Source of the DNA: DASYLJ01 sp964432595
GTDB lineage: Bacteria; Desulfobacterota; Binatia; DP-6
DNA: 64,000 nucleotides
Assembly (NCBI GenBank): GCA_964432595.1
Contig: CAYSOF010000022.1
Coordinates: 1 to 64,000 of the forward strand
Direction of reading: 5' to 3'
Shown here: positions 24,240 through 32,660 of the stretch, piece by piece
How the letters are laid out: each line of letters begins with the position of its first letter
How positions within the stretch are numbered: the stretch's first letter is position 1
Position numbers and translations under genes: made by a program
The notes under the pieces: model-generated
What the model was told of the DNA's origin: nothing
The model's database searches: none
Seen by the model: only the letters and a program-made list of their open reading frames with translations

Positions 24240-25999
24240 GGCGTCACGTCGAACGACATCGTGAGCACGCCTGGCGGCGCCACCAGGCCGACGTCACGCG
24301 CGACGCGTACGAGCGGCCGCGTCGCATCGAGCACCCGGCGCAACGCGACGGTGACCGGCGCGTCCGCCGACTCGTCGTCCTCCTGGCCCATGAAGCGTGC
24401 GAGCACCGTCGGCAGCAGACCCTTCGCCGGCGGGAACTCCTCGAGGTGCACGGGATCGGCGGCGGGGATGCCCGCCGCCTCCTTCGCCAGCGCGATCGCC
24501 GTCGGGAAGCCACCGAGCGCGTCGACGAGGCCGATGCCGAGCGCGTCCTCGCCCGTCCAGATGCGGCCGCGCGCGATCTCGAGCACCTTCGCAAGCGGCA
24601 GCTTGCGCCCGTCGGCGACCTTCGTCGTGAAGTCCTCGTAGATGCGGTCGAGCATCGCCTGGAATCGTCCCCACTCCGACGGCGTGTACTCGTCCGAGGT
24701 GATCCAGATCGTCGAGTTCTTGCTCGTGTGGATCTCGTCCCAGGCGACGCCGATCTTCTCCCACATCGCCTCGGTCACCATCTTGCCGCCGAGCACGCCG
24801 ATCGAGCCGGTGATGGTGCCGGGCTGCGCGACGATCTTGTCGGCGGGGATCGCGACGAAGTAGCCGCCCGAGCCGGCGACGTCGCCCATCGAGACGATGA
24901 CGGGCTTGCCCGCCGCCTTCGCGCGCACGACCTCGCGCCAGATCGTGTCCGACGCGACGTAGGAGCCGCCGGGGCTGTCGACGCGGAAGAGGATCGCGCG
25001 CACGCTCTCGTCGTCGATGGCGGCGCGCAGCGCGGCGGTGACGCTGTCGGAGCCCATCACCTGATCGCCCGACAGCGGATCGAGCTCGCTGCGTCCGCGG
25101 CGCACGCCGCCGACGCCGTAGACCAGCGCGATCGTCTCGCCATCGCCGTAGCGCGGCCGCACGCGAGCGAGATAGGTGTCGAGCGACAGGCGGTGCGACG
25201 TGTCGTCGCCGTCGACCTTCGCCCACACCTCGTCGCGATACGCGAGACCGTCGACGAGCTTCTCGCGCAACGCGTCCTGCGCGGAGAGCGGCGCGCCGTC
25301 GACGATCGTCCGCACGCGCGCCTCGTCGAGCTTGCGCGCCTCGGCGATGCCGCGGACGATCTGTCCGAACTGCGAGTCCATCACGCGCTGCGCAGCCTCG
25401 CGGTGCGCGGGCGTGAATCCGCGCTCCGTGAAGATGTTCATCGCGTTCTTGTACTCCTTGCGCTGATCGAGCTGCGGCACGATGCCGAGCTTGTCGAGAA
25501 GCCCGCGCAGGAAGGGCGTCTCGCCGACGAGTCCCGTCAACCCGACGTCGCCGGACGGCTGCAGATAGATCTCGTCGAACGCGGTCGCGAGATAGTAGGA
25601 CCCGTTGCCCGCGGAGAACTCGCCGAAGCTCTGCGCGAAGGCGACGGCCTTCTTGCCCGACGCGCGGAACGCGACGACGGCGTCACGCAGCTCCTGGATC
25701 CGGGCGACGCCCATCGGGTTGCTGCCCATCCGCGCGACCAGCGCGACGACGCGGTGGTCGGCCGCGCCGCGCTCGAGCGCCTCCAGCACGTCGCGCACCT
25801 GCGTCATGCGGCCCTGCAGGATGCCGGCGAGCGGATCGTTCGGCACGTACTCGACGAGCGGCTGCTCGAAGTCGATCTCGAGGACGGTGCGGTCCTCGAC
25901 GTGGCCCGCCCGCAGCAGGCGCACGGTGAAGCCCAGGACGAGCGCCAGCGCGACCATGGCGCCCAGGCTCGTGAACATCCGGGTGATGGCCTTCTTCAT
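24236..25999 (-). CDS. sppA: signal peptide peptidase SppA, long (67K) form
   Basis: 587-aa membrane-anchored serine protease of the S49 family that digests leftover signal peptides. One N-terminal membrane segment (residues ~10-30) is followed by two S49 domains. The catalytic Lys is expected in the first half at K184 (EYKNAMNIF) and the nucleophile in the second half at S377 (GDVAGSGGYFVAIPAD), matching the Lys/Ser dyad of E. coli SppA. VDSPGGSYVASD and GSIGVLGGK are also conserved. GGAGGG lies 8 nt before the ATG at 25999, so the earlier in-frame starts are rejected. Its ATG overlaps the stop of the upstream HAD gene (ATGA). Confidence 0.93.
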   Translation of the reverse strand: MKKAITRMFTSLGAMVALALVLGFTVRLLRAGHVEDRTVLEIDFEQPLVEYVPNDPLAGILQGRMTQVRDVLEALERGAADHRVVALVARMGSNPMGVARIQELRDAVVAFRASGKKAVAFAQSFGEFSAGNGSYYLATAFDEIYLQPSGDVGLTGLVGETPFLRGLLDKLGIVPQLDQRKEYKNAMNIFTERGFTPAHREAAQRVMDSQFGQIVRGIAEARKLDEARVRTIVDGAPLSAQDALREKLVDGLAYRDEVWAKVDGDDTSHRLSLDTYLARVRPRYGDGETIALVYGVGGVRRGRSELDPLSGDQVMGSDSVTAALRAAIDDESVRAILFRVDSPGGSYVASDTIWREVVRAKAAGKPVIVSMGDVAGSGGYFVAIPADKIVAQPGTITGSIGVLGGKMVTEAMWEKIGVAWDEIHTSKNSTIWITSDEYTPSEWGRFQAMLDRIYEDFTTKVADGRKLPLAKVLEIARGRIWTGEDALGIGLVDALGGFPTAIALAKEAAGIPAADPVHLEEFPPAKGLLPTVLARFMGQEDDESADAPVTVALRRVLDATRPLVRVARDVGLVAPPGVLTMSFDVTP

Positions 26000-26691
26000 G
26001 CGATCCCTCCGTGAATCAGGACAGGCAGCACCTCCGGCGCCGTGAGATCGGCCACCACGCGCGTCGCCCCGGCACGCGCGAGCTCGTCCGCCGGCGTGGT
26101 GCTGGTGGCGACGGCGAGGCACTCCGCGCCGACGGCGAGCGCTGCATCGACGTCCCGCAGCGAGTCGCCGATGACGACGACACGACAGTCCTCGCGCCGT
26201 TCCCCGAGCGACGCCGCACCGCGCTCGGCCCCGATGCGGATGATCTCCGACCGCTCTTCGTGATCGGAGCCGTAGCCGCCGAACGCGAAGTGCCCGTCGA
26301 TGCCGCCGCGCGCGAGCTTGAGGCGCGCGCCCTGCTCGAGGTTGCCGGTGCCGAGGCCGATCGCGACGCGCGTCCGGCCGCGCAATGCGCCGAGCAGCTC
26401 GGGCACGCCGGGATACAGCTTGTAGAGCGTCGTCTTCGTCAGCTCCTCGGCGAGGTACGGCACGTACGACGCGAGGATGGCGTCGACCAGCGCCGGCTCG
26501 ACGTCGCGCCCGACGATGCCGAGTCCGGTGCGGACGATGAGCGGGTCGGTCATGCCGGCGAAGACGAGGTCCGCGAAGACGTCGCTCGTGCCGAGATGGT
26601 CGGCGAACGCCCGCTCGATGGCACGCCGCCCCGCCCCGCCCGCGCTGACGAGCGTTCCGTCGATGTCGAACAAGAGAACGGTTGGCCGCAC
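25996..26691 (-). CDS. HAD family hydrolase (phosphatase)
   Basis: 231-aa haloacid-dehalogenase-type phosphatase. Motif I is LLFDIDGTLVSAGG (nucleophile Asp in FDIDGT), motif II IGLGTGN, and motif IV VVVIGDSLRDVDAA. A helical cap lies between, as in phosphoglycolate phosphatase-like enzymes. The GTG at 26691 is preferred because an upstream GTG (26745) would translate the 19-bp repeat copy B and add a non-conserved basic leader. First gene of an operon with sppA and an amine oxidase, joined by an ATGA overlap. The substrate is unknown. Confidence 0.86.
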   Translation of the reverse strand: MRPTVLLFDIDGTLVSAGGAGRRAIERAFADHLGTSDVFADLVFAGMTDPLIVRTGLGIVGRDVEPALVDAILASYVPYLAEELTKTTLYKLYPGVPELLGALRGRTRVAIGLGTGNLEQGARLKLARGGIDGHFAFGGYGSDHEERSEIIRIGAERGAASLGERREDCRVVVIGDSLRDVDAALAVGAECLAVATSTTPADELARAGATRVVADLTAPEVLPVLIHGGIA

Positions 26692-26725
26692 CTCAGTGTC
26701 CCCGGCCAGAGCAGCATGCCGCGCC

Positions 26726-26744
26726 GGCTTCGCCGGCCGCGGCA
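26726..26744 (+). repeat. 19-bp repeat copy B
   Basis: Identical to 34-52 (GGCTTCGCCGGCCGCGGCA) and likewise 44 nt to the left of a gene-end hairpin (26788-26812). The bases between are only partly similar in the two places (for example GGTCGCCCG and GGCCGCCCG). Confidence 0.5.
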
Positions 26745-26787
26745 CGAGGGCCGCCCGAAGACGACCGCTCCACTCTCGCGCCCTTCC

Positions 26788-26812
26788 CCACCCAAGACAT
26801 GGTCTTGGGTGG
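26788..26812 (-). repeat. gene-end hairpin, copy 4
   Basis: Perfect 25-nt hairpin, arms CCACCCAAGAC and GTCTTGGGTGG around ATG on the + strand. It immediately abuts the stop codon of the acyl-CoA dehydrogenase (26813-26815). Its second outer pair is C-G instead of the G-C in copies 1 and 3, with the change present on both arms. Confidence 0.75.
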
Positions 26813-27952
26813 CTACAACCCCAGCTCCCGCGCGATGATGATGTGCTGCACCTCCGACGTGCCCTCGGTGATGGTCATGAGCCGCGCGTCGCGCCAATAG
26901 CGCTCGACGGGGAACTCCGTGATGTAGCCGTAGCCGCCGAAGACCTGCATCGCCTCCCACGTCACCCGCTGCGCCACCTCGGAGCAGTAGAGCTTCGCCA
27001 TCGCGGCCTCGCGCATGCACGGACCTTCGTCGAACAGCACGGCGGCGCGCCACATCGACGTGCGCGCGATCTCGACCTCCATCGCCATGTGCGCGAGCTT
27101 GAACTTGATGGCCTGGAACTTCGATATCTTCTGCCCGAACTGCTCGCGGTCCTTCGCGTAGGTCAGCGCCGCCTCGAGCGCGGCCTGGCTCACGCCGACG
27201 GAACGCGCCGCGTGCGTGATGCGGCCGCCTTCGAGCGTGCCGGTCACCTGCTTGAAGCCGCCCTCGATGCCGCCGAGCAGACACGACGCCGGCACCGTCA
27301 GGTCCTCGAACGTCAGCGCCGCGGTCTCCGACGTGTGATGCCCGGTCTTCTTGAGCTTCCGCGACATGATGAAGCCCGGCGTCTTCGTGTCGACCACGAA
27401 CGTGCTGATGCCGTCACCGCGCTTCGTGCGGTCGGTGTAGGCCGCGATCACGCAGTAGTCGGCGATCGTGCCGTTCGTGATGAACATCTTCGAGCCGTTG
27501 ATGACGTAGTGGTCGCCCTTGCGCTCGGCCGTGGTGCGGATGGATGCGGCGTCCGAGCCCGAGTTCGGCTCCGACAGGCCCCAGCAGCCGAGCTTCTCGC
27601 CGCGGATGGCGGGGACGAGATACTCGCGCTTCTGCTCCTCGGTGCCGAACTTGAGCAGCGGGATGCAGCCGAGGCCGACGTGGGCGAGCAGCGCCGCGGC
27701 GAAGCCGCAGTTGACGCGCGCGATCTCTTCGATGAGGAGGCAGCGCATCACCATGTCGCCGCCGCTGCCGCCGTACTCCTCGGGATAGCCCACACCGAGG
27801 TAGCCAAGGCGACCGAGCTCGCGGAACAGGTCGAGCGGGAAGGTCTCGGTCGCCTCCAGCTCCTCGACGCGCGGCGCGAGCGACTTCTCGGCGAAGCTGC
27901 GGACGGCGAGACGGAACGCCTCCTGCTCCTCGTTCAGCGTGAAGCCCAGCAT
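26813..27952 (-). CDS. acyl-CoA dehydrogenase (SCAD/MCAD-type active site)
   Basis: 379-aa FAD-dependent acyl-CoA dehydrogenase. The ATG at 27952 follows AAGGAGATCTGC; a longer frame start at 28003 lacks support. Signatures: GLSEPNSGSDAASIRT, GDHYVINGSKMFITNG, REQFGQKISKFQAIKFKLA and FGGYGYITEFPVERYWRDAR. The catalytic Glu is in the classical place, ITEGTSEV (E363), unlike the dehydrogenase at 6254. The gene is divergent from asnS across 80 bp and is followed at once by hairpin copy 4. Branched-chain or short-chain acyl-CoA substrates are plausible. Confidence 0.94.
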   Translation of the reverse strand: MLGFTLNEEQEAFRLAVRSFAEKSLAPRVEELEATETFPLDLFRELGRLGYLGVGYPEEYGGSGGDMVMRCLLIEEIARVNCGFAAALLAHVGLGCIPLLKFGTEEQKREYLVPAIRGEKLGCWGLSEPNSGSDAASIRTTAERKGDHYVINGSKMFITNGTIADYCVIAAYTDRTKRGDGISTFVVDTKTPGFIMSRKLKKTGHHTSETAALTFEDLTVPASCLLGGIEGGFKQVTGTLEGGRITHAARSVGVSQAALEAALTYAKDREQFGQKISKFQAIKFKLAHMAMEVEIARTSMWRAAVLFDEGPCMREAAMAKLYCSEVAQRVTWEAMQVFGGYGYITEFPVERYWRDARLMTITEGTSEVQHIIIARELGL

Positions 27953-28032
27953 GCAGATCTCCTTCGGCGGCGGACCATACCAGCGAGGTCCCGACGGTGC
28001 CACGTCCGTGGACCATCTGCTATGGACGGTCC

Positions 28033-29328
28033 ATGGCAGTGGTGACGGTCGAGGACGTCGGCAAGCACGAGGGCGAGGTGGTGACGTTGCGCGGCTGGCT
28101 CGCGGGCCGGCGATCCAGCGGCAAGCTGCACTTCCTCCAGGTCCGCGACGGCACGGGCACCATCCAGTGCGTCATGGGGAAGCGCGACGTGACGCCCGAG
28201 GTGTTCGCCGCCGCCGACCATCTCCCGCAGGAGTCGTCGCTCGAGGTGACGGGCACGGTGCGCGCCGACGCGCGCGCGCCGATCGGCTTCGAGCTGGGGG
28301 CGTCGGACATGCGCGTCGTCCACGTGCCGACGGCCGAGTTTCCGATTTCGCCGAAGGAGCACGGCACCGCGTTCCTGCTCGAGCACCGCCACCTGTGGCT
28401 GCGGTCGTCGCGCCAGCACGCGATCATGCGCATCCGCGCCGAGGTGATCCGCGCGTGCCGCGAGTACCTGGACGGCCACGGCTTCCTCGGCTTCGACGCG
28501 CCCATCCTGACGCCCGCCGCCTGCGAAGGCACGACGACGCTCTTCCCCGTCGAGTACTTCGGCGAGACCGCATACCTCACGCAGAGCGGGCAGCTGTACG
28601 GCGAGGCGGGCGCGCTGGCGTTCGGCAAAGTCTACGTGTTCGGGCCGACGTTCCGCGCCGAGAAGTCCAAGACGCGCCGGCACCTCACCGAGTTCTGGAT
28701 GATCGAGCCGGAGATGGCGTTCGCCGGCATCGACGACGACATGGACCTCGCCGAGGACTTCCTCGTCCACGTCGTACGGAGCGTGCGGGAGCGGCGCGCG
28801 GCCGAGCTGCGCGTGCTGGAGCGCGACATCGATGCGCTGGCGAAAATCGAGAAGCCGTTCCCCCGCATCACGTACACCGAGGCGATCGAGCGGCTCCAGG
28901 CGAAGGGCGTCGAGATCGCCTGGGGCGACGACCTGGGCGCCGAAGCGGAGACGACCCTGTCGAAGGAGTTCGATCGCCCCGTGATGGTGCACCGCTATCC
29001 GCTCGCGGCGAAGGCGTTCTACATGAAGGCCGATCCGGCCGAGCCGCGCGTCGCGTTGTGTGTCGACGTGCTCGCGCCGGAGGGCTACGGCGAGATCATC
29101 GGCGGCGGACAGCGAGAGGACGACCTCGCCGTGCTCGAGGCCAAGATCGCCGAGCACGGCCTGCCGCGCGAGGCGTTCGAGTGGTATCTCGACCTGCGCC
29201 GCTTCGGCTCGGTACCCCACGCGGGCTTCGGCATGGGCATCGAGCGCTGCGTCGCGTGGCTCTGCGGACTGCACCACGTGCGCGAGACGATCCCGTTCCC
29301 GCGCATGCTGGAGCGGCTGCGCCCCTAG
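28033..29328 (+). CDS. asnS: asparaginyl-tRNA synthetase
   Basis: 431-aa class IIb aminoacyl-tRNA synthetase that charges tRNA-Asn. An N-terminal OB-fold anticodon-binding domain (VVTLRGWLAGRRSSGKLHFL) is followed by the catalytic core with motif 2 FGPTFRAEKSKTRRHLTEFW and motif 3 GFGMGIERCVAWLCG. The residues around EGTTTLFPVEYFG and HLTEFWMIEPE are of the Asn rather than the Asp enzyme. The chosen ATG at 28033 gives the normal start (MAVVTVEDVG); twelve extra codons upstream would run into the divergent promoter region. This is the clearest housekeeping gene in the first half of the window. Confidence 0.95.
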   Translation: MAVVTVEDVGKHEGEVVTLRGWLAGRRSSGKLHFLQVRDGTGTIQCVMGKRDVTPEVFAAADHLPQESSLEVTGTVRADARAPIGFELGASDMRVVHVPTAEFPISPKEHGTAFLLEHRHLWLRSSRQHAIMRIRAEVIRACREYLDGHGFLGFDAPILTPAACEGTTTLFPVEYFGETAYLTQSGQLYGEAGALAFGKVYVFGPTFRAEKSKTRRHLTEFWMIEPEMAFAGIDDDMDLAEDFLVHVVRSVRERRAAELRVLERDIDALAKIEKPFPRITYTEAIERLQAKGVEIAWGDDLGAEAETTLSKEFDRPVMVHRYPLAAKAFYMKADPAEPRVALCVDVLAPEGYGEIIGGGQREDDLAVLEAKIAEHGLPREAFEWYLDLRRFGSVPHAGFGMGIERCVAWLCGLHHVRETIPFPRMLERLRP

Positions 29329-29479
29329 TCGCTCCCGTTCCGACCGACGCCGGCGTGGCTGCCGACGAAGGCTCGAGCGGATTGGCATTCGCAACGGCCA
29401 CGGCTGATTCGGCTCCGCCGTCCGACGCGACGACGCCTGCCTTGACCGGTCGATACCCCGCGCATAAGACGTCGCGCGC

Positions 29480-29956
29480 ATGACTCGTCGGGCTTTCGCT
29501 GCGGCCATCGTCCTCCTGTTGCTCGTGAGCGGCGTGGCGCAGGGACAGACCCAGAGCGGCACCGCGCGCAAGCCGCGCAGCGCGTCCACGACGACTCCGG
29601 CGCCGGCCGCCGACACCGAGGAGGTGAAAGACCTGCTCCGTCAGCTGGCCGACGCGCAGAAATGGGCCGGCGAACAGGTGTGGCACGTGAAGGAATCCGT
29701 CGATGCCCTTCCCGGCAAGTTCGCGGACATCGAGGAAGGGCACGCCGACCTGCACGAGGACGTGAACAAGCTGCGCGAAGAGGTGAAGGGCCTCTACGTC
29801 GAGCTGTCGAGCCTGCGGCAACAGCTCGAGGCGGTGCGCGGGGACGTCGGCGGCGTCGACTCGAACGTCTCGGCGTTCCGCACCTTCTCCGGGTTCTTCA
29901 TCGCGGCGATGATCCTGCTGCTGGCAGTGATCGCGGTGATGACCATCCGCCGCTGA
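29480..29956 (+). CDS. exported coiled-coil protein with C-terminal membrane anchor, unknown
   Basis: 158-aa protein: signal peptide (to about VAQGQ, residue ~23), a Thr/Ala/Pro-rich linker, an acidic coiled coil of about 80 residues (EEVKDLLRQLADAQKWAGEQ; HEDVNKLREEVKGLYVELSS; LRQQLEAVRGDVGGVDSNV), and a C-terminal membrane helix (GFFIAAMILLLAVIAVMTI) ending RR. This layout suggests an inner-membrane-tethered periplasmic rod. No family is recognised. A weak promoter-like pair, TTGACC (29442) and ATAAGA (29464), lies close to the ATG. A strong terminator follows the stop. Confidence 0.6.
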   Translation: MTRRAFAAAIVLLLLVSGVAQGQTQSGTARKPRSASTTTPAPAADTEEVKDLLRQLADAQKWAGEQVWHVKESVDALPGKFADIEEGHADLHEDVNKLREEVKGLYVELSSLRQQLEAVRGDVGGVDSNVSAFRTFSGFFIAAMILLLAVIAVMTIRR

Positions 29957-29961
29957 AACGA

Positions 29962-29997
29962 CACGAGGAGAGCGGCCGGGTGGCCACTCTCCTCGTG
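29962..29997. terminator. bidirectional terminator between convergent genes
   Basis: CACGAGGAGAG (29962-29972) and CTCTCCTCGTG (29987-29997) make 11 perfect base pairs; inside, GGCC-GGGT-GGCC adds four more after one mismatch. It lies 6 nt after the stop of the plus-strand coiled-coil gene and 22 nt from the stop of the minus-strand lipoprotein gene, an ideal place for a shared terminator. Confidence 0.8.
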
Positions 29998-30018
29998 ACT
30001 CGAACTACTACGACTCGA

Positions 30019-30375
30019 TCAGCCGCCGCGACGCTGGGTCGGCGGAGGCGGAGGCGGTGGAGGCGTCCGCACCGCCGGCGGGGGCGGGGGCGGAGGCGGC
30101 GGCTCCGGCTCCTGACAGATGGCGTTCGAGAGACCCCATCCGATTGCAGCGCCGAGTGCCGTACCAGCGGCCGTGACACCACCGACGCGCCAGTTCCGGC
30201 TGCCATCGTTGTCGAGATCCTTCCACTCGGCGTACGAGGACAGACCACCGGCCAGACCACCAGCGATGGCGCCCGTCCCGGTGGAGATGGCCATGCACGT
30301 CGTACGGTCGATGCTCGTGCATCCCGTCAACGTGGCCAGGGTGGCAGCTGCCACCAGGTACCCTACTCTCTTCAT
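30019..30375 (-). CDS. glycine-zipper outer-membrane lipoprotein
   Basis: 118-aa lipoprotein. GGGGAGG lies just before the ATG at 30375, and the lipobox is TLTGC (Cys19). The mature part is a glycine-zipper segment (AISTGTGAIAGGLAGGLSSY and GVTAAGTALGAAIGWGLS) of the type found in OmpA-associated and SlyB/Rcs-like lipoproteins, followed by two Pro-rich tracts, PEPPPPPPPPP and PPPPPPPP. The polyproline tail could span the periplasm or bind peptidoglycan-associated partners. It is 149 bp downstream of the L,D-transpeptidase gene on the same strand. Confidence 0.78.
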   Translation of the reverse strand: MKRVGYLVAAATLATLTGCTSIDRTTCMAISTGTGAIAGGLAGGLSSYAEWKDLDNDGSRNWRVGGVTAAGTALGAAIGWGLSNAICQEPEPPPPPPPPPAVRTPPPPPPPPTQRRGG

Positions 30376-30524
30376 GAAGCCTCCCCTTTCGGCGCTGTTA
30401 CGGGGCCACGCCAGGCCCCCCCTCTTTCGCGCCTTCGTCGTAACTGTCGCTAACTGGCGTGACGAATAGTTCAATACCGATTCTGCACCGATATCGACCC
30501 GTGCCCCAGAATCCTTGAGCGCTG

Positions 30525-31103
30525 CTACGGCTCGACGATTACCGGGGTTCCTAGCCGGACCTTCGAGAAGATCTTCACGACGTCTTTGTTGTGCATCCGG
30601 ACGCAGCCGTGACTGACGGCCTGACCGATCGACTCGGGCTTCGGCGTTCCGTGGAAGCCGATATCCCAACCGTAAGCCGATGTGAAACCGATCCAGCGCA
30701 ATCCCAACGGGTTCTTGGGCCCGGGGGGGATCCGGCGGTGCATCTTCTCCGGATTGTTCCAGTCGAACACGATGAAATCCGGGTTCTCGACCATCTCGTT
30801 GACGGCCCACTTGCCCACCGGCGTGGGCCACGGATGACGGCCGATCGCCACCGGGAACGCCTCGCCCTTATGGCCCTTGGCCTCGACGAGGTACACCTTG
30901 CGCTCCCCCAATCGCAGGACCAGCTGGGGAAACTCGGGGATCGCCGGCGCCGCGACCGGCGGCGGCGCCGGCTCGGGCGCCTTGGTCGCGCTGCACCCCG
31001 CGCCGAACGCGAGCACGACGACGAGCGACGCTACCGCGCGAGTGATCCGGGAATGCGATGCCCAGGGCATCGGTCGACGGCCGGCCGATGACGTCACGAT
31101 CAT
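30525..31103 (-). CDS. L,D-transpeptidase (YkuD family) lipoprotein
   Basis: 192-aa periplasmic L,D-transpeptidase that forms 3-3 peptidoglycan cross-links or attaches proteins to peptidoglycan. It has a lipoprotein signal (lipobox region AFGAGC), a Pro/Ala linker, and the YkuD domain with the catalytic signature H151-G152 ... S164-H165-G166-C167-V-R; Cys167 is the nucleophile. A later ATG (31070) would shorten the leader by 11 residues and is also a good signal-peptide start. It lies 8 bp downstream of the membrane thioredoxin-like gene, so the two are co-transcribed under the TetR-controlled promoter. Confidence 0.9.
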   Translation of the reverse strand: MIVTSSAGRRPMPWASHSRITRAVASLVVVLAFGAGCSATKAPEPAPPPVAAPAIPEFPQLVLRLGERKVYLVEAKGHKGEAFPVAIGRHPWPTPVGKWAVNEMVENPDFIVFDWNNPEKMHRRIPPGPKNPLGLRWIGFTSAYGWDIGFHGTPKPESIGQAVSHGCVRMHNKDVVKIFSKVRLGTPVIVEP

Positions 31104-31111
31104 GCGAACGT

Positions 31112-31897
31112 CTATGCCAGGGATCGGCGTCGGCTTCTAATGCTCGACGTGTCGTTCACGATTTTTTTGAGCTCGCCGATCACGCGCTCGGGGTCGGACC
31201 GTCGCATGTAGTCCATCGCCTGGTCGATCCATCGCACGATGCCGTCGGCGTCGACGAGGATCGTCGTCGGGATCGGCAACGAGATGATGACACCCGGTTT
31301 CGGTGCGAAATTCCGGGGGTTGCGCAGCGCATAGCGGTCGGTGATGGCGAGCGTCGGATCGGGCAACATCACCGCGCGCAGCCCATGCTTGCGCCGACCT
31401 GTACGAATTTGTCCAGCGGTGTCCGAGCAGACGGTCACCATCTCGACACCGAGCTCGTCGAGCGCCGGACGCATCGCCTGCCAGCGCTGCAGCTCGCCGA
31501 CGCAGTAGGGACACCAGTGACCGCGGAAGAACTTCAGCAGGAACGGCCGACCACGAAGGCTCGCGAGATCGAACGGCCGATCGTCGTCGTCGGTCGTCGT
31601 GAACTCGATGACGGGCCCGCCGACGGCGACGGCCGGTGGGACCCGCCGTTGGCCGCTCGCCGCGAACAGCGCGAGGAACGCCAGCCCGCCGAGCAACGAC
31701 ACGACGCCGGCGACGCCGCCGACGACGCCGGTGCCGAGCACGAAGGCGCCCAGGCCGAACGACGCGGCCAGAGCACACGAGACGACGTACGCCGTGGCGT
31801 TCCTCGGCAGCTGGGCGCGGTAGGTGAGCTGCATCCACCGCGCGCCGGCGACCACGAGAATGGCGGCGCCGATGAGTCCAGATGTGGTTCCCGTCAT
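31112..31897 (-). CDS. membrane-anchored thioredoxin/peroxiredoxin-like protein
   Basis: 261-aa protein with three N-terminal membrane segments (residues ~6-80) and a C-terminal AhpC/TSA-thioredoxin fold. The redox motif is RGHWCPYC (C129, C132), the form seen in peroxiredoxin-like proteins. It would act as a thiol oxidoreductase outside or at the cytoplasmic membrane. GGAGGG lies 6 nt before the ATG. The gene is divergent from a TetR regulator across 55 bp that contains a near-perfect 21-bp palindrome, so repression by that regulator is very likely. The L,D-transpeptidase gene follows after 8 bp. Confidence 0.85.
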   Translation of the reverse strand: MTGTTSGLIGAAILVVAGARWMQLTYRAQLPRNATAYVVSCALAASFGLGAFVLGTGVVGGVAGVVSLLGGLAFLALFAASGQRRVPPAVAVGGPVIEFTTTDDDDRPFDLASLRGRPFLLKFFRGHWCPYCVGELQRWQAMRPALDELGVEMVTVCSDTAGQIRTGRRKHGLRAVMLPDPTLAITDRYALRNPRNFAPKPGVIISLPIPTTILVDADGIVRWIDQAMDYMRRSDPERVIGELKKIVNDTSSIRSRRRSLA

Positions 31898-31908
31898 GTT
31901 GCCCTCCG

Positions 31909-31929
31909 TTTAGGTACAGTGTACGTAAA
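31909..31929. promoter_or_regulatory. 21-bp palindromic operator of the divergent TetR gene
   Basis: TTTAGGTACA-G-TGTACGTAAA: 10-bp arms with a single mismatch (G13/G25 of the window numbering 31913 and 31925), centred at 31919 in the 55-bp gap between the thioredoxin-like gene and the TetR gene. AT-rich arms stand out in this GC-rich region. The length and position, covering the likely promoters of both genes, are typical of TetR-family self-operators. Confidence 0.75.
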
Positions 31930-31952
31930 ACCACCGGGTCTCAGCAGGGTCA

Positions 31953-32597
31953 ATGGGGCGGCCACGAAAATTCTCGCGTGAAGCGTTGCAGGAGGCCGCG
32001 CTGGCACTGGTGGACGAGCACGGCCTCGCGGGTCTTTCGATGCGCTCGCTGGCCGCCAGGGTCGGTACGGGGCCGATGACGCTCTACAACCACGTGCGCG
32101 GACGGGAGGACCTCGAGGTCCTCGTGGTCGAGGCGGTCGTGGCCGGTGCGACCTGGTCGCCCGACGAGGTCGACGACTGGCGCGAGCAGGTGCACGACGT
32201 CGCCGCCGCCATGTGGCGCGCGGTGCGCGCGCATCCCAACGCGATCCCGCTGATCCTCACGCGTCGCACGCGCTCGCCCGGCGCGCTGGCCGTCGCCGAA
32301 GCGCTGCTCGCGGGCCTCGCGCGTAGCGGACGGACGGGCCACGAGCTGCTCGTCGCCTTCCGCGCGGTCTCGGCGTTCGTGATGGGCTTCGCGCAGGCCG
32401 AGCTCGCCGGCCCCCTCGCCGTCGCGGCCGGCGAGCCGGCGGCCGACGCCATCGAGCGCGTGCGCGCCCTGCCCCGCGCCCAGTTCGCGCGCCTGGTCGA
32501 CGTCGCCGGCGCCGCTCGGACCAGCGACGCCGAGGCCGAGTTCCGCGGCGGCCTCGACCTGATCCTCGCCGGGATGACCCCACCTCGTCGGAATTGA
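31953..32597 (+). CDS. TetR family regulator with TetR-type C-terminal domain
   Basis: 214-aa one-component repressor. The HTH is FSREALQEAALALVDEHG and LSMRSLAARVGTGPMTLYNH, where GTGPMTLYNHV is the recognition helix of the TetR (class tetracycline repressor) subgroup. The remaining residues fit the TetR_C ligand-binding domain. It lies divergent to the thioredoxin-like/L,D-transpeptidase operon and next to a 21-bp palindrome, so it should repress itself and that operon; the inducer is unknown. Confidence 0.9.
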   Translation: MGRPRKFSREALQEAALALVDEHGLAGLSMRSLAARVGTGPMTLYNHVRGREDLEVLVVEAVVAGATWSPDEVDDWREQVHDVAAAMWRAVRAHPNAIPLILTRRTRSPGALAVAEALLAGLARSGRTGHELLVAFRAVSAFVMGFAQAELAGPLAVAAGEPAADAIERVRALPRAQFARLVDVAGAARTSDAEAEFRGGLDLILAGMTPPRRN

Positions 32598-32660
32598 TGA
32601 GGCCTCCAGCGCAACTGGCCCGTCGGCCCGGTCGTACCCCCGCCAAAGGAGGCTACGGCC

